Source of the DNA: Acidobacteriota bacterium
Lineage (GTDB): Bacteria > Acidobacteriota > Blastocatellia > Pyrinomonadales > Pyrinomonadaceae
Direction: 5' to 3'
Length of the DNA: 33,695 nt
Assembly: GCA_023436495.1 (NCBI GenBank)
Contig: JAEZIT010000053.1
Span: 1-33,695, forward strand
Below, in pieces: positions 7,316 through 15,020 of this stretch. Below the pieces are notes generated by a model that was given only the letters and a program-made list of their open reading frames with translations, was not told the origin of the DNA and searched no databases. Positions within the stretch are counted from its first letter, which is position 1. The number at the start of each line of letters is the position of its first letter. The position numbers and the translations under genes were made by a program.

Positions 7316-9841
7316 ATGCGATTTATCTTCAATCTTACGCGTCGAGAGATTCGCTCGTCATGGCAGCGGCTGCTGTTCTTTTTTCTCTGCATCGCCCTCG
7401 GTGTCGGATCGGTCGTCGCCCTGCGTTCTCTTATTCAAAATTTGACACAGGCGGTCGGCACGGACGCGCGCGCGCTTATGACGGCCGATCTCGAGGTCAG
7501 CTCGACGAGCGATTTTTCGCCCGACGATCTGTCGAAGATCGAATCGATAACGGCCGCGTCCGGCATCGTCGAGGAACGAAACGAAGCCATAACGGCGTCG
7601 GTCATGGCTCGACCATCCGATCCCGCTAACGACAATGTCGAATTCGTCGAGCTTAAGGGCATCGAACCGCCGTTTCCTCTAGTCGGCACATTTCTACTCT
7701 CCGGCGGAGAGACGTTCGATTTTTCGCTGCTCGAAAACCACGGCGCGGTCCTGGCGCGTATCTTGTCCGAGGAAATGCGGGTCAAGATCGGCGACCGCAT
7801 CCGAATGGGCGAGGGTGAATTCACAGTCCGCGGATTCTTTGACGAAGAGCCCGGCGGATCTAGCGGATTCCGTCTTGGCGCACGCGTGTTTATAGAGAAA
7901 AAAGCGTTCGACGACGCGGGGATCACGCGCAACACAAGCCGTGTCCGCCGCCGAATACTCTATCGAACATCCGACAATCCGACCGAGCTCGTCGCTCGCC
8001 TTCGCGAATCGCTGAAAGGCTCAACGCTGACCGTTCAGTCCTATCGCGAAACTCAGGAAAGGCTCAGCGACCAATTCGCACGAACCGAGAATTACCTCGC
8101 GCTGACAGGATTGCTGATACTTGTTCTCGGCGGCGTAGGTGTTTGGAATGTCGCCCGTGCATTCGTGGAACAAAAACGCCGTTCCGTGGCGATACTGAAA
8201 TGTCTCGGAGCAGGCGGCACGCGCATTATCACCGTTTACCTTTTGCAGATACTGACTCTCGGCCTGGCAGGCAGCCTATTCGGCGTCCTGCTTGCACAGG
8301 CTGGGCTCTGGCTCGCGCAGTGGAGATTTGCCGCCGACCTGCCCGAACGCATGACCTTTACCGTCAATCCGTCGACAGCGGCCCAGGGGATCGTCCTCGG
8401 GGTAGTGATCTCGCTGCTATTTTCCGCGTTGCCGCTGCTGCAGGTCCGCGTGATCAAACCGCGTTTGCTGCTCCGCGACGAGAACAATGTTGAGCTAACA
8501 CGGCTCGATCGCACAAGATGGCTATTCGGTTTCCTGAGCCTCGCCGGCCTGCTCATGCTCGCCGTATGGCAGGCCGGATCGCTCACTGTAGGCGTGTTTT
8601 TCCTGCTCGGGCTCGCAGTCACGTCGCTGATCCTTTACGCCGCCGCAATGCTGTTGACGCGACAGCTACGCCGCCTAAAAGGGCTGCGTTCGTTCGCACT
8701 TCGGCAATCGGTCAATTCGCTCTACCGGCCCGGCAATCAAACGCGGATCATCCTGCTCGCCGTCGGCCTCGGAGCGTTTGTCGTCATTGCGGTGCAATCG
8801 CTACAGGCAAACCTCGTCCGCGAATTCGATTTTACGCGAAATGGACGCCTGCCCAGCCTCTTCTTCGTCGATATCCAGCGGAGCCAGATAGACGAGGTCA
8901 CGGCAGCGATCGCCGGCCGGCTCGGCGAACAACCCGAAACCATCCCGACAGTACGCGCCCGCATTTCACACGTGAACGGAGAGCCGTTTGATTTTCAGCA
9001 GCGTGAAACCCGCCAGCAGCAGGGACAGATCGGCCGCGAATTTGCCGTCACGTACAGGCCTGATCTCGACGAAAACGAATCGGTCATCGGCGGCCGGTGG
9101 TGGAACGCCGAACCGGGCAGCGAGCCCGAAGTTTCGGTCGAAGAGGAAATGGCCGCGAGGCTGAATGTCCGGCCGGGCGATTCGATGACTTTTTCGATCT
9201 CCGGGCGGCTGATCACGGCGCGCGTGGCGAACATCCGCCGGCTCGACCTTCGGAACACCCGCACCGCATTCGTATTCGTCTTTCGCCCTGGCAGCTTGGA
9301 AAAGGCACCGCAGACATTTGCCGCGACAGTCCTGAAACACGCGCCGGCGACAGACCGCCAGCGTCTGCAGCGCGAAGTTCTCGATAAGTTCCCAAACGTT
9401 CAGATCTTCGACGTTGCCGACATAATCTCGACGGTCCAAAAGCTGATCAGCAACTTCGTTCTCGCAGTTTCATTCGTTGGGAGTTTTGTTATTTTGAGCG
9501 GGATCCTTATTCTGATCGGTTCGATAGCACTTACGAAATCGCAGCGAATATACGAGAATGCGATTCTCAAGACGCTCGGCGCGGGCCGGGCAACACTGGC
9601 CGCGATCTTATTTGGTGAATACAGCTTACTGGGTCTGCTTGCAGGAATTATCGGTGCGGGATTTGCGACGCTGCTCTCGTACGCGGTAAGCAAATACATT
9701 CTCGACATCCAGTGGGAGTTCGATCCAGTACTGTCTGTGCTCGGTATTGTCGTCACGGCAGTCCTTGTCACCATTGTCGGTGTGCTGGCAAGCTTCGACG
9801 TACTGTTCAGGAAACCGCTGGCAACGCTGCGTTCGCAGTGA
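7316..9841 (+). CDS. ybbP: FtsX-like ABC transporter permease (YbbP-like)
   Basis: 841 residues, about the size of E. coli YbbP (804). One N-terminal membrane segment (LLFFFLCIALGVGSVVAL), a long periplasmic domain (about 45-250), then an FtsX core (YLALTGLLILVLGGVGVWNVARAFV, with two further segments to about 385), a central pair of segments (about 400-450), another (about 475-500), a second periplasmic domain (about 505-700) and a second FtsX core ending at the C-terminus. The double FtsX layout is diagnostic of the YbbP/LolC-related family. VEQKRRSVAILKCLGAG and TKSQRIYENAILKTLGAG are the two cytoplasmic coupling helices. It lies 1 nt after the ATPase gene, so translation is probably coupled. 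Confidence 0.88.
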   Translation: MRFIFNLTRREIRSSWQRLLFFFLCIALGVGSVVALRSLIQNLTQAVGTDARALMTADLEVSSTSDFSPDDLSKIESITAASGIVEERNEAITASVMARPSDPANDNVEFVELKGIEPPFPLVGTFLLSGGETFDFSLLENHGAVLARILSEEMRVKIGDRIRMGEGEFTVRGFFDEEPGGSSGFRLGARVFIEKKAFDDAGITRNTSRVRRRILYRTSDNPTELVARLRESLKGSTLTVQSYRETQERLSDQFARTENYLALTGLLILVLGGVGVWNVARAFVEQKRRSVAILKCLGAGGTRIITVYLLQILTLGLAGSLFGVLLAQAGLWLAQWRFAADLPERMTFTVNPSTAAQGIVLGVVISLLFSALPLLQVRVIKPRLLLRDENNVELTRLDRTRWLFGFLSLAGLLMLAVWQAGSLTVGVFFLLGLAVTSLILYAAAMLLTRQLRRLKGLRSFALRQSVNSLYRPGNQTRIILLAVGLGAFVVIAVQSLQANLVREFDFTRNGRLPSLFFVDIQRSQIDEVTAAIAGRLGEQPETIPTVRARISHVNGEPFDFQQRETRQQQGQIGREFAVTYRPDLDENESVIGGRWWNAEPGSEPEVSVEEEMAARLNVRPGDSMTFSISGRLITARVANIRRLDLRNTRTAFVFVFRPGSLEKAPQTFAATVLKHAPATDRQRLQREVLDKFPNVQIFDVADIISTVQKLISNFVLAVSFVGSFVILSGILILIGSIALTKSQRIYENAILKTLGAGRATLAAILFGEYSLLGLLAGIIGAGFATLLSYAVSKYILDIQWEFDPVLSVLGIVVTAVLVTIVGVLASFDVLFRKPLATLRSQ

Positions 9842-9895
9842 GGAATAAGCGGGGAAAGCGCAAAAGTAAAAGGGACCGAGGGAAAACCTTGATTC

Positions 9896-11209
9896 TCACT
9901 CCAGCGGATAATTGGCAAGTACGGTCCGCATATTGACCTGACCGAGCAGAGTCTCCAGGAACGCTCCGAAACGGTGCAGGATCGAGACGACGTCACGCTT
10001 GTCTTCCGTCACCATTATCTCTTCGATAAAACGTTCTACCGTTTCACGATCTTTATAAAAGAGATACCTCACCGATTCGTCAAGAAACTGCCGAAGTGCC
10101 TTGTGCAACGTTTGGACGTTTGCTTTCTCTGGCGCCCGCTCAGTGGCCTGCACGGCTTTCAAAATATTCGTGAGGTCGCGACGAAGCTGCAGAGATTGCT
10201 CAAGCTTCACCTTAAAGCTAGGGAACAGTTCAAGGGTGTCTATTGTGGGGTCGGACATCCGGGCAAATCCGGTCAGTATGTGTTCGAAACTATCGTTTAA
10301 CAGAGAATATGCCGTCTCGATCCGCGCGAATATCGAAGGTGACGGCCGAATACCTGCAAGGCCGGTGAGCTCGAAATCGTATACCTTTTTCAGCTCCATC
10401 GACGCCGTGTACGACGCACCGTCAAGCGATGCGAACATGTCGGCTTCGGCGTCGGCAAATCGCTGAAGCCGGTTGTCGATATAATTTATCAGTTCGCGGG
10501 TCTGTTCTTGTACACGTGCGAAGATAAGCAGCGACGGTTTCAACGGTTCGTCGTTCGCAAGCATGTTCCCGACGACGCTGAGCCATTTGAGGACCTTTGC
10601 GAACCGGGGAAGGACCTTCTGCAAATCGGAATATTCGCTGAAACTCCGCGAGCGATCATCAAGGACGGCCTTAAGTTGCGGTGGAAGGTTCGTCTCGCCA
10701 TCGCGTTCGGCAATGTCTATCAGATTTTTGAAAACGTCAGAAGACGACAGCACAGCACGCAACACTCCGTTCCACGCCTTCCATTCCCCGAATTTCAACG
10801 GTTCCGCACGCAGGACCGATTCGTTAAGAATGACCGCGTCGCGCAGCGTGCCCGAAAATGCCAGCAGATCGCCGGCCTGAACTCGCGGCCCGAATTCGTC
10901 CGGTGCGGCGGCCCCGACGTCCATGCCCGGCCGCTCGTTCATGCTCCTCAGCAATTCCTGGTTCAAATTCGAGCAACGAAGCAGCGCCGAATGCGTCAGG
11001 CGAAATTCCTTCGACCAGTCGCGCGACGAACGCGCGGCCGCACCGTCCACGAAAACGCGGTTTCCGGCATTTATAAAACTTTCGATGCCGGACAGCCAGA
11101 TACCGAGTTCGACCGCAAGACCGCGCAGGTCGGTTGTCGAACCCATTTTTCCGGCACTGCCAAATGCAGCAGGATTGGACGTTGGGCTGTCGGTTGCCGC
11201 AACTTTCAC
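9896..11209 (-). CDS. Helical protein of unknown function
   Basis: 437 residues from a GTG at 11209, preferred because AGGA lies about 10 nt upstream and because the longest form (start 11302) would overlap the first codons of the divergent rdgB; an ATG at 11143 is another option. I recognise no domain. The sequence is alpha-helical and mostly soluble, with repeating amphipathic segments such as LAVELGIWLSGIESFIN, LLAFSGTLRDAVILNESV and LQKVLPRFAKVLKWLSVVG, and a charged C-terminal region (YRFLF-less, ending VNMRTVLANYPLE). No signal peptide or membrane segment in the chosen form. A plus-strand reading frame opposite (10508-11272) is Arg-rich and lacks structure, so it is treated as a shadow. 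It converges on the ybbP-like gene. Confidence 0.65.
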   Translation of the reverse strand: MKVAATDSPTSNPAAFGSAGKMGSTTDLRGLAVELGIWLSGIESFINAGNRVFVDGAAARSSRDWSKEFRLTHSALLRCSNLNQELLRSMNERPGMDVGAAAPDEFGPRVQAGDLLAFSGTLRDAVILNESVLRAEPLKFGEWKAWNGVLRAVLSSSDVFKNLIDIAERDGETNLPPQLKAVLDDRSRSFSEYSDLQKVLPRFAKVLKWLSVVGNMLANDEPLKPSLLIFARVQEQTRELINYIDNRLQRFADAEADMFASLDGASYTASMELKKVYDFELTGLAGIRPSPSIFARIETAYSLLNDSFEHILTGFARMSDPTIDTLELFPSFKVKLEQSLQLRRDLTNILKAVQATERAPEKANVQTLHKALRQFLDESVRYLFYKDRETVERFIEEIMVTEDKRDVVSILHRFGAFLETLLGQVNMRTVLANYPLE

Positions 11210-11296
11210 TATTGGGATTTCCTCACTAGAATATTGATCAGAACGGCGAGCGGCGGCGCATGCCGCATATAGTTTATACCCTTTTTTCGGTGATAT

Positions 11297-11926
11297 ATGC
11301 AATTAAAAAATACAAACGCACGCAGTCTGCTGGTTGCTACCGGCAACGCCGGCAAAATTCGCGAGCTCGGATCGATGCTTTCCGAAGTACCGGTCGCATT
11401 GCGGGGATTGAACGAATTTCCAGGCATAACAGAAGTCGAGGAAACAGGCATGACGTTCGATGAGAACGCCCGATTAAAAGCGGCCGGCTATGCCTTTCAA
11501 GCAGGAATACCGGCGATCGCTGACGATTCCGGCCTCGAGGTTACGGCTCTCGGCGGGTCCCCGGGTATCTATTCCGCGAGATATCTATCGACGGACGCTT
11601 CATTTGACGAGCGCATGTATTCTCTTCTGAATGAACTGGAAGGAACGGGCTCGACTGATCGTTCGGCGCGATTCGTTTGCTGCGTAGCGGTTGCGGATGG
11701 GACAGGCCGGATCATCAGAGAGACGATCGGGGTCGTTAACGGCTCGATAGCAGCGGAGCCACGTGGAAGCGGCGGTTTCGGGTACGATCCGATCTTTATC
11801 CCCGCCGGTTTTGAAGCGACCTTTGGCGAGCTTGACAGTGCCGTAAAGGCCTCGATCAGCCACCGCGCCCGTGCTCTCAAAGAAATAATCCCGTTTCTGC
11901 ACGATTTTTACAGGGCTTTGACTTGA
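11297..11926 (+). CDS. rdgB: RdgB/HAM1-type dITP/XTP pyrophosphatase
   Basis: 209 residues. Hydrolyses non-canonical purine triphosphates (dITP, XTP) to the monophosphate and pyrophosphate, cleaning the nucleotide pool in the cytoplasm. Family signatures: LLVATGNAGKIRELGSML at the N-terminus (the T/SxNxxK phosphate-binding motif), FDENARLKA, IADDSGLEV (catalytic acidic pair), PGIYSARY, GSGGFGYDPIF and the closing SHRARAL. Length fits the family (about 200). The ATG lies in an AT-rich stretch, with GGTGAT as only a weak Shine-Dalgarno. The stop codon at 11924-11926 overlaps the -35 box of the tRNA-Pro promoter, so the next transcription unit begins immediately. Confidence 0.95.
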   Translation: MQLKNTNARSLLVATGNAGKIRELGSMLSEVPVALRGLNEFPGITEVEETGMTFDENARLKAAGYAFQAGIPAIADDSGLEVTALGGSPGIYSARYLSTDASFDERMYSLLNELEGTGSTDRSARFVCCVAVADGTGRIIRETIGVVNGSIAAEPRGSGGFGYDPIFIPAGFEATFGELDSAVKASISHRARALKEIIPFLHDFYRALT

Positions 11927-11951
11927 CCAATCAAATATTCGCCTGTAAAAT
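11923..11951 (+). promoter_or_regulatory. Promoter of tRNA-Pro (and possibly the HU gene)
   Basis: -35 TTGACC (11923-11928), 17-bp spacer, -10 TAAAAT (11946-11951). Predicted start about 11958, some 26 nt before the mature tRNA. The -35 box overlaps the rdgB stop codon. No promoter as good lies between the tRNA and the HU gene, so both may be read from here. Confidence 0.65.
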
Positions 11952-11983
11952 TCGACACTTGGAGTCGTTTCTTAGATGAAACA

Positions 11984-12060
11984 CGGGGCGTAGCACAGCC
12001 TGGTAGTGCGCACGGTTTGGGACCGTGAGGCCGCAAGTTCGAATCTTGCCGCCCCGACCA
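11984..12060 (+). tRNA. tRNA-Pro (anticodon UGG)
   Basis: 77 nt with encoded CCA. Acceptor stem CGGGGCG (11984-11990) pairs with CGCCCCG (12050-12056), followed by discriminator A and CCA. D-arm AGCACAGCCTGGTAGTGC; anticodon stem CACGG/CCGTG (12011-12015 with 12023-12027) enclosing loop TTTGGGA, anticodon TGG at 12018-12020; T-arm GCAAG-TTCGAAT-CTTGC. A complete cloverleaf, so a functional elongator tRNA reading CCN proline codons. Confidence 0.96.
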
Positions 12061-12083
12061 GTCAAATATTTTACGATTGGTGG

Positions 12084-12119
12084 ATTTCCCGCATTAAACC
12101 CGGCGCTTAGCCGGGAAAT
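12084..12119 (+). promoter_or_regulatory. Competing hairpins between tRNA-Pro and the HU gene
   Basis: Two pairings share bases: CCCGGC-GCTTA-GCCGGG (12099-12104 with 12110-12115) and ATTTCCCG (12084-12091) with CGGGAAAT (12112-12119). They cannot both form. No T-tract follows, so this is not a standard terminator; it could be a processing or 3'-trailer structure for the tRNA, or a leader switch for the HU mRNA, which starts at 12177. Confidence 0.4.
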
Positions 12120-12176
12120 TCAAGTTCAATTAAGCAGTTCTCATATTCACAATTAAATTTGGAGGTTAGTAAAACT

Positions 12177-12464
12177 ATGGCTCGTATGACACAAACAGAG
12201 ATCGTCAATTCATTGGCGGAAAAGACCGGACTCAAGAAGACGGATGTAAAAGGCCTTTTTGATGCCGTTGCGGAACTTGCAGTTAAAGAAGTTAAAAAGA
12301 ACGGTGAATTCACCCTTCCCGGCTTCGGCAAACTTAAGAAAACACAGCGCAAAGCCCGCGAAGGCCGTAACCCGGCAACCGGTGCTGTGATCAAGATCCC
12401 GGCAAAAACCACCGTCAAATTCAGCCTCGGCAAAGCAATGAAAGATTCCGTTGGCGGTAAATAG
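12177..12464 (+). CDS. hup: HU-family nucleoid DNA-binding protein
   Basis: 95 residues from ATG at 12177, with GGAGG about 11 nt upstream; a TTG at 12159 would place the Shine-Dalgarno inside the gene and is rejected. Small basic dimeric protein that bends DNA and compacts the nucleoid. Family features: helical dimerisation half (TQTEIVNSLAEKTGLKKTDV, then FDAVAELAVKEVKKN), GEFTLPGFGKL turn, and the DNA-clasping beta-arm GRNPATGAVIKIPAKTTVKF with the intercalating proline in RNPATG. Ends KAMKDSVGGK. Lies downstream of tRNA-Pro and is followed by a strong intrinsic terminator, so it should be a monocistronic or tRNA-linked highly expressed unit. Confidence 0.95.
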   Translation: MARMTQTEIVNSLAEKTGLKKTDVKGLFDAVAELAVKEVKKNGEFTLPGFGKLKKTQRKAREGRNPATGAVIKIPAKTTVKFSLGKAMKDSVGGK

Positions 12465-12496
12465 GCGTCAGCACTCTGAAGTGCCGATTTATTAAG

Positions 12497-12527
12497 GCTG
12501 GCAGCCATCTGGTTGCCGGCTTTTTTT
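12497..12527 (+). terminator. Intrinsic terminator after the HU gene
   Basis: Ten-bp stem GCTGGCAGCC/GGTTGCCGGC (two G-U pairs) with loop ATCT, followed by seven T (12521-12527). A small extra hairpin GCACT-CTGA-AGTGC (12471-12484) sits between the stop codon and this terminator. Confidence 0.9.
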
Positions 12528-12576
12528 GTATTTTGGGCCATTTGAGAAAAAAATCACAATTTGACGAAAAAAAGTG

Positions 12577-12605
12577 ATGACAAAGGCAAAATTATTTGTT
12601 AACAT
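12577..12605 (+). promoter_or_regulatory. Candidate promoter of the 88-residue protein gene
   Basis: -35 ATGACA (12577-12582), 17-bp spacer ending TGT, -10 TAACAT (12600-12605), an extended -10 form. It lies in an AT-rich stretch between the HU terminator and the gene at 12778, and would give a leader of about 165 nt. The long leader includes the palindrome at 12663-12677. Confidence 0.4.
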
Positions 12606-12662
12606 CCCCTTTACAACAGTTGAGACAGCTTCCGCGACTATACATTTTACAGCAACTTAAAG

Positions 12663-12677
12663 GTTGAAAATTTCAAC
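12663..12677. repeat. 15-bp palindrome in the leader of the 88-residue protein gene
   Basis: GTTGAAA-A-TTTCAAC is an exact palindrome with a one-base centre. It lies about 100 bp before the ATG at 12778. Compact odd-centred palindromes of this size suit a dimeric repressor. The binding partner is unknown. Confidence 0.4.
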
Positions 12678-12777
12678 TAAATACTAGACGAGAACACCTT
12701 TTGCAGCCCAGTGTTTTTCGGCGTCCCAGTGCATTTTGCGGCCAGGGCCGCGTACGATCAAGAGGGTGGTAAATTAT

Positions 12778-13044
12778 ATGGAAGGAGAATATAAAGTGGC
12801 AGCAGCTAAACTTATGACATTGCAGGATAGAGTTCTGCAAATTGACCATATTCAAGCACGTCGGTTTTCGAAATTGACCGGCGCAACCTTGGAGATTGCA
12901 ACGGAAGGGATTATCCGTCACCTGCGGGCGTGTGCTCGTATGGACGTGAATCCGGACGCGTCGGCAGTTCGCGAGATCATCGACGACGCGCTTAATGGGC
13001 GACGAGTATTTGCCGAAACTTCCAACGACCTCTTAGCCGCTTAG
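12778..13044 (+). CDS. Small helical protein of unknown function
   Basis: 88 residues from ATG at 12778, which has GAGGGTGG upstream; a GTG at 12796, itself preceded by GGAG, would give an 82-residue form. I recognise no family. The sequence reads as three or four amphipathic helices: KLMTLQDRVLQIDHIQARRFSKL, a threonine-rich turn LTGATLEIATEG, IIRHLRACARMD, then VREIIDDALNGRRVF. The mixed charge and size would suit a small dimeric regulator or adaptor. Has its own promoter region with a long leader and a strong terminator, so it is an independent unit, probably well expressed. Confidence 0.75.
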   Translation: MEGEYKVAAAKLMTLQDRVLQIDHIQARRFSKLTGATLEIATEGIIRHLRACARMDVNPDASAVREIIDDALNGRRVFAETSNDLLAA

Positions 13045-13070
13045 TAGTACTTATAGTTATATTTATATCC

Positions 13071-13101
13071 GGCCGCCGTACTTTTCGGCGGCCATTTTTT
13101 T
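13071..13101 (+). terminator. Intrinsic terminator after the 88-residue protein gene
   Basis: Perfect 8-bp stem GGCCGCCG/CGGCGGCC with loop TACTTTT, then A and a run of seven T (13095-13101). Confidence 0.92.
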
Positions 13102-13111
13102 ATGCTGATTG

Positions 13112-14923
13112 CTATTCCTCGCCCTTTAATTTCAGCCGGTATAATTTGTAATCACCAAGTGTTTCGCCCTCATCACGAACGAACCACCTATCGATATTCA
13201 TTAATCGGTCATCGCTGTTGGTGTGAAATACAAGATAGTCGACATGCGGATCTTCGGCATCGGCCCTGCTGAAATTGTCGTAAAATCGAGAGTAATTCTG
13301 AACTTCCTCCTCTATTTCCGGCTGTGTCAGGGGCCGCGCGTTTGCCGAAAGTGTAGCGTTGAACCTGTCCCAGCCAAAGAGTGCCATACAGGCTTCGATA
13401 TCGCGGCAGCCGGTCAGCGATTCTTTCAAGTGGTCGGCGTCAAGGTCCGAGAAATATAGGAGCTTGTAATACCGAAGCTTGTTTTCCTCCCACGAATGAA
13501 GACCCGCAAAAGTGTGTTGATGGCGTGCCCACAAAACGGGCTGTGGCGCGATCGTGGGCTGGCTATCTCCCTGCAGCGGTTCGAGGTTGATCGTCGTACT
13601 ATGCTTTGCGTTACCGATGTCGCCTCCAGCAAGCTCCCGAAGCCGCATACCCACGGGCATAGCCTTATCACGCAAAATGTTTACATCGTCCCAAAAGACG
13701 GTGGTCGCACGGGCCTCAACATATCCCCAAGCCGAAGCGGCGGCGATCATCAAGCCGAGGAACGAAACCGAAACTGCACGCAGCGGCGTAACGAATTTCT
13801 TCCAGATCACAGCCGCAAGCATTACCGCCGCGAGCAGCACGACATAATTCACAACGTAATACTCGTAGTGAAATGGCTGCAGCGAGCGGCCCGTTACCAC
13901 CTGCTGGTTCATGACGATAACGGGAACGGCCGCCAGTGCAAGAATGAAATGGACTGCTTTGCCCGTGTTCTTCAAGATCTTGAGTGCCATCGCACCGGCC
14001 ACCACGAATATCACGGCATACCCTATTAGCTCGATATTTCGGAAAAGGTCGTGCTGGCGTGTATGGACCAAAAGCTGAGCTTTGTCCATTATCTCGTTTC
14101 GTTTCGACAAAAGCAGCGCATATGGCAGGAGTGCGAAAACGCTTAAAATACCGGTTGCAACGAGAAACTGCAGGTCGAGCTTCCAGTCGTCACTGCGAAG
14201 TAACAATGTGACCGCCGTTAACGCAGCCAGAGCGGCCGCAGCAGTTGTCCAGAGGTAGAAGTACGAAAAAACCAGTACAGTGAAACACGCCGTCGACAAG
14301 ATGCACCACAACAGCCGGTTCTCGCGTCGCTCTGCATTTATTCCTTTCCACAAGCAAGCGAAAAAAGCGAAAAGAAACGGAAATCCGACGGCGGGAATGT
14401 GACGCCTTAAGTACGGAAAGAATGGATAGGCGACACCGCCATCGTAAAATGAATTTACCGCGCCGAGCCCCACCGCCAGAGCCGCCCCCGTCATAACGAT
14501 CAGTGTTCCCGCCATGGCGAGGAGACTATCGTCCGTGATCGAAAGTAACAGCCAGAACAGCGCCAACGCGGTGAAAAATGCCGCGAAGATCGAAATTGAC
14601 GGCATTAATTGCGATGCAGACAGCCCTAATGCCCTCGCCGGAACCGCTGCAATATAAGCGCTCGCAAATTGGATCGAGAACAGCGATTCCGGCTGCGGAT
14701 CGGCGGCGGTCGCATCGCGGCCCGTATAGGGATCGTTAAGCCGCGGCCTGCCGTCGATAATAGCTTGAAGATATGACGCGTACGCCATTTCGTCCAGATC
14801 GGCCGACGCGAACGCACCGTTGTATTCCGCACCTCGTATCTGGCGCAGATTCAGCTGCGGATAGATCGCCAGCACGGCCAGGACCAAGCCCGCGGCAACT
14901 CCCAATAACCATCTTGTCCTCAT
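13112..14923 (-). CDS. Polytopic membrane protein, GT-C glycosyltransferase-like
   Basis: 603 residues from ATG at 14923 (an in-frame TTG at 14950 is less likely). N-terminal membrane anchor RWLLGVAAGLVLAVLAIYPQL, then a short outer loop with an acidic cluster SADLDEMAYASYLQAIIDG, where GT-C enzymes place their D/E metal or lipid-phosphate motif. About nine or ten further hydrophobic segments follow to about residue 400 (for example AFFTALALFWLLLSI, TACFTVLVFSYFYLWTTAAAAL, YVVLLAAVMLAAVIW), then a soluble C-terminal domain of about 190 residues. This is the layout of GT-C enzymes that use polyprenyl-phosphate sugars at the outer face of the inner membrane, but no catalytic residue can be proved. 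No other polysaccharide genes lie nearby. Confidence 0.65.
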   Translation of the reverse strand: MRTRWLLGVAAGLVLAVLAIYPQLNLRQIRGAEYNGAFASADLDEMAYASYLQAIIDGRPRLNDPYTGRDATAADPQPESLFSIQFASAYIAAVPARALGLSASQLMPSISIFAAFFTALALFWLLLSITDDSLLAMAGTLIVMTGAALAVGLGAVNSFYDGGVAYPFFPYLRRHIPAVGFPFLFAFFACLWKGINAERRENRLLWCILSTACFTVLVFSYFYLWTTAAAALAALTAVTLLLRSDDWKLDLQFLVATGILSVFALLPYALLLSKRNEIMDKAQLLVHTRQHDLFRNIELIGYAVIFVVAGAMALKILKNTGKAVHFILALAAVPVIVMNQQVVTGRSLQPFHYEYYVVNYVVLLAAVMLAAVIWKKFVTPLRAVSVSFLGLMIAAASAWGYVEARATTVFWDDVNILRDKAMPVGMRLRELAGGDIGNAKHSTTINLEPLQGDSQPTIAPQPVLWARHQHTFAGLHSWEENKLRYYKLLYFSDLDADHLKESLTGCRDIEACMALFGWDRFNATLSANARPLTQPEIEEEVQNYSRFYDNFSRADAEDPHVDYLVFHTNSDDRLMNIDRWFVRDEGETLGDYKLYRLKLKGEE

Positions 14924-14982
14924 AGCAAAAGAAACCGTAGAGTAGCACAATTACTGTTCTTCGGCATTCCGCCTCGGTCGCC

Positions 14983-15010
14983 TTGACACCATGCGACGCT
15001 GAGTTAAAAA
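14983..15010 (+). promoter_or_regulatory. Promoter of the yqeY-like gene
   Basis: Consensus -35 TTGACA (14983-14988), 16-bp spacer, -10 TAAAAA (15005-15010). The -10 ends 10 nt before the ATG at 15021, so the leader would be about 4 nt and contains no Shine-Dalgarno. Confidence 0.6.
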
Positions 15011-15020
15011 TCACATTTAT

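Noticed and set aside
10508..11272. 254-residue plus-strand reading frame opposite the helical protein gene
   Set aside because: Composition is Arg-, Gln- and His-rich with no hydrophobic pattern, no Shine-Dalgarno and no domain. The minus-strand frame has a sensible helical protein with a ribosome-binding site.
12471..12484. GCACTCTGAAGTGC resembles half of a CIRCE element
   Set aside because: Only a 5-bp hairpin with a 4-base loop, located after the HU stop codon; it lacks the 9-bp arms and the position of a heat-shock operator.
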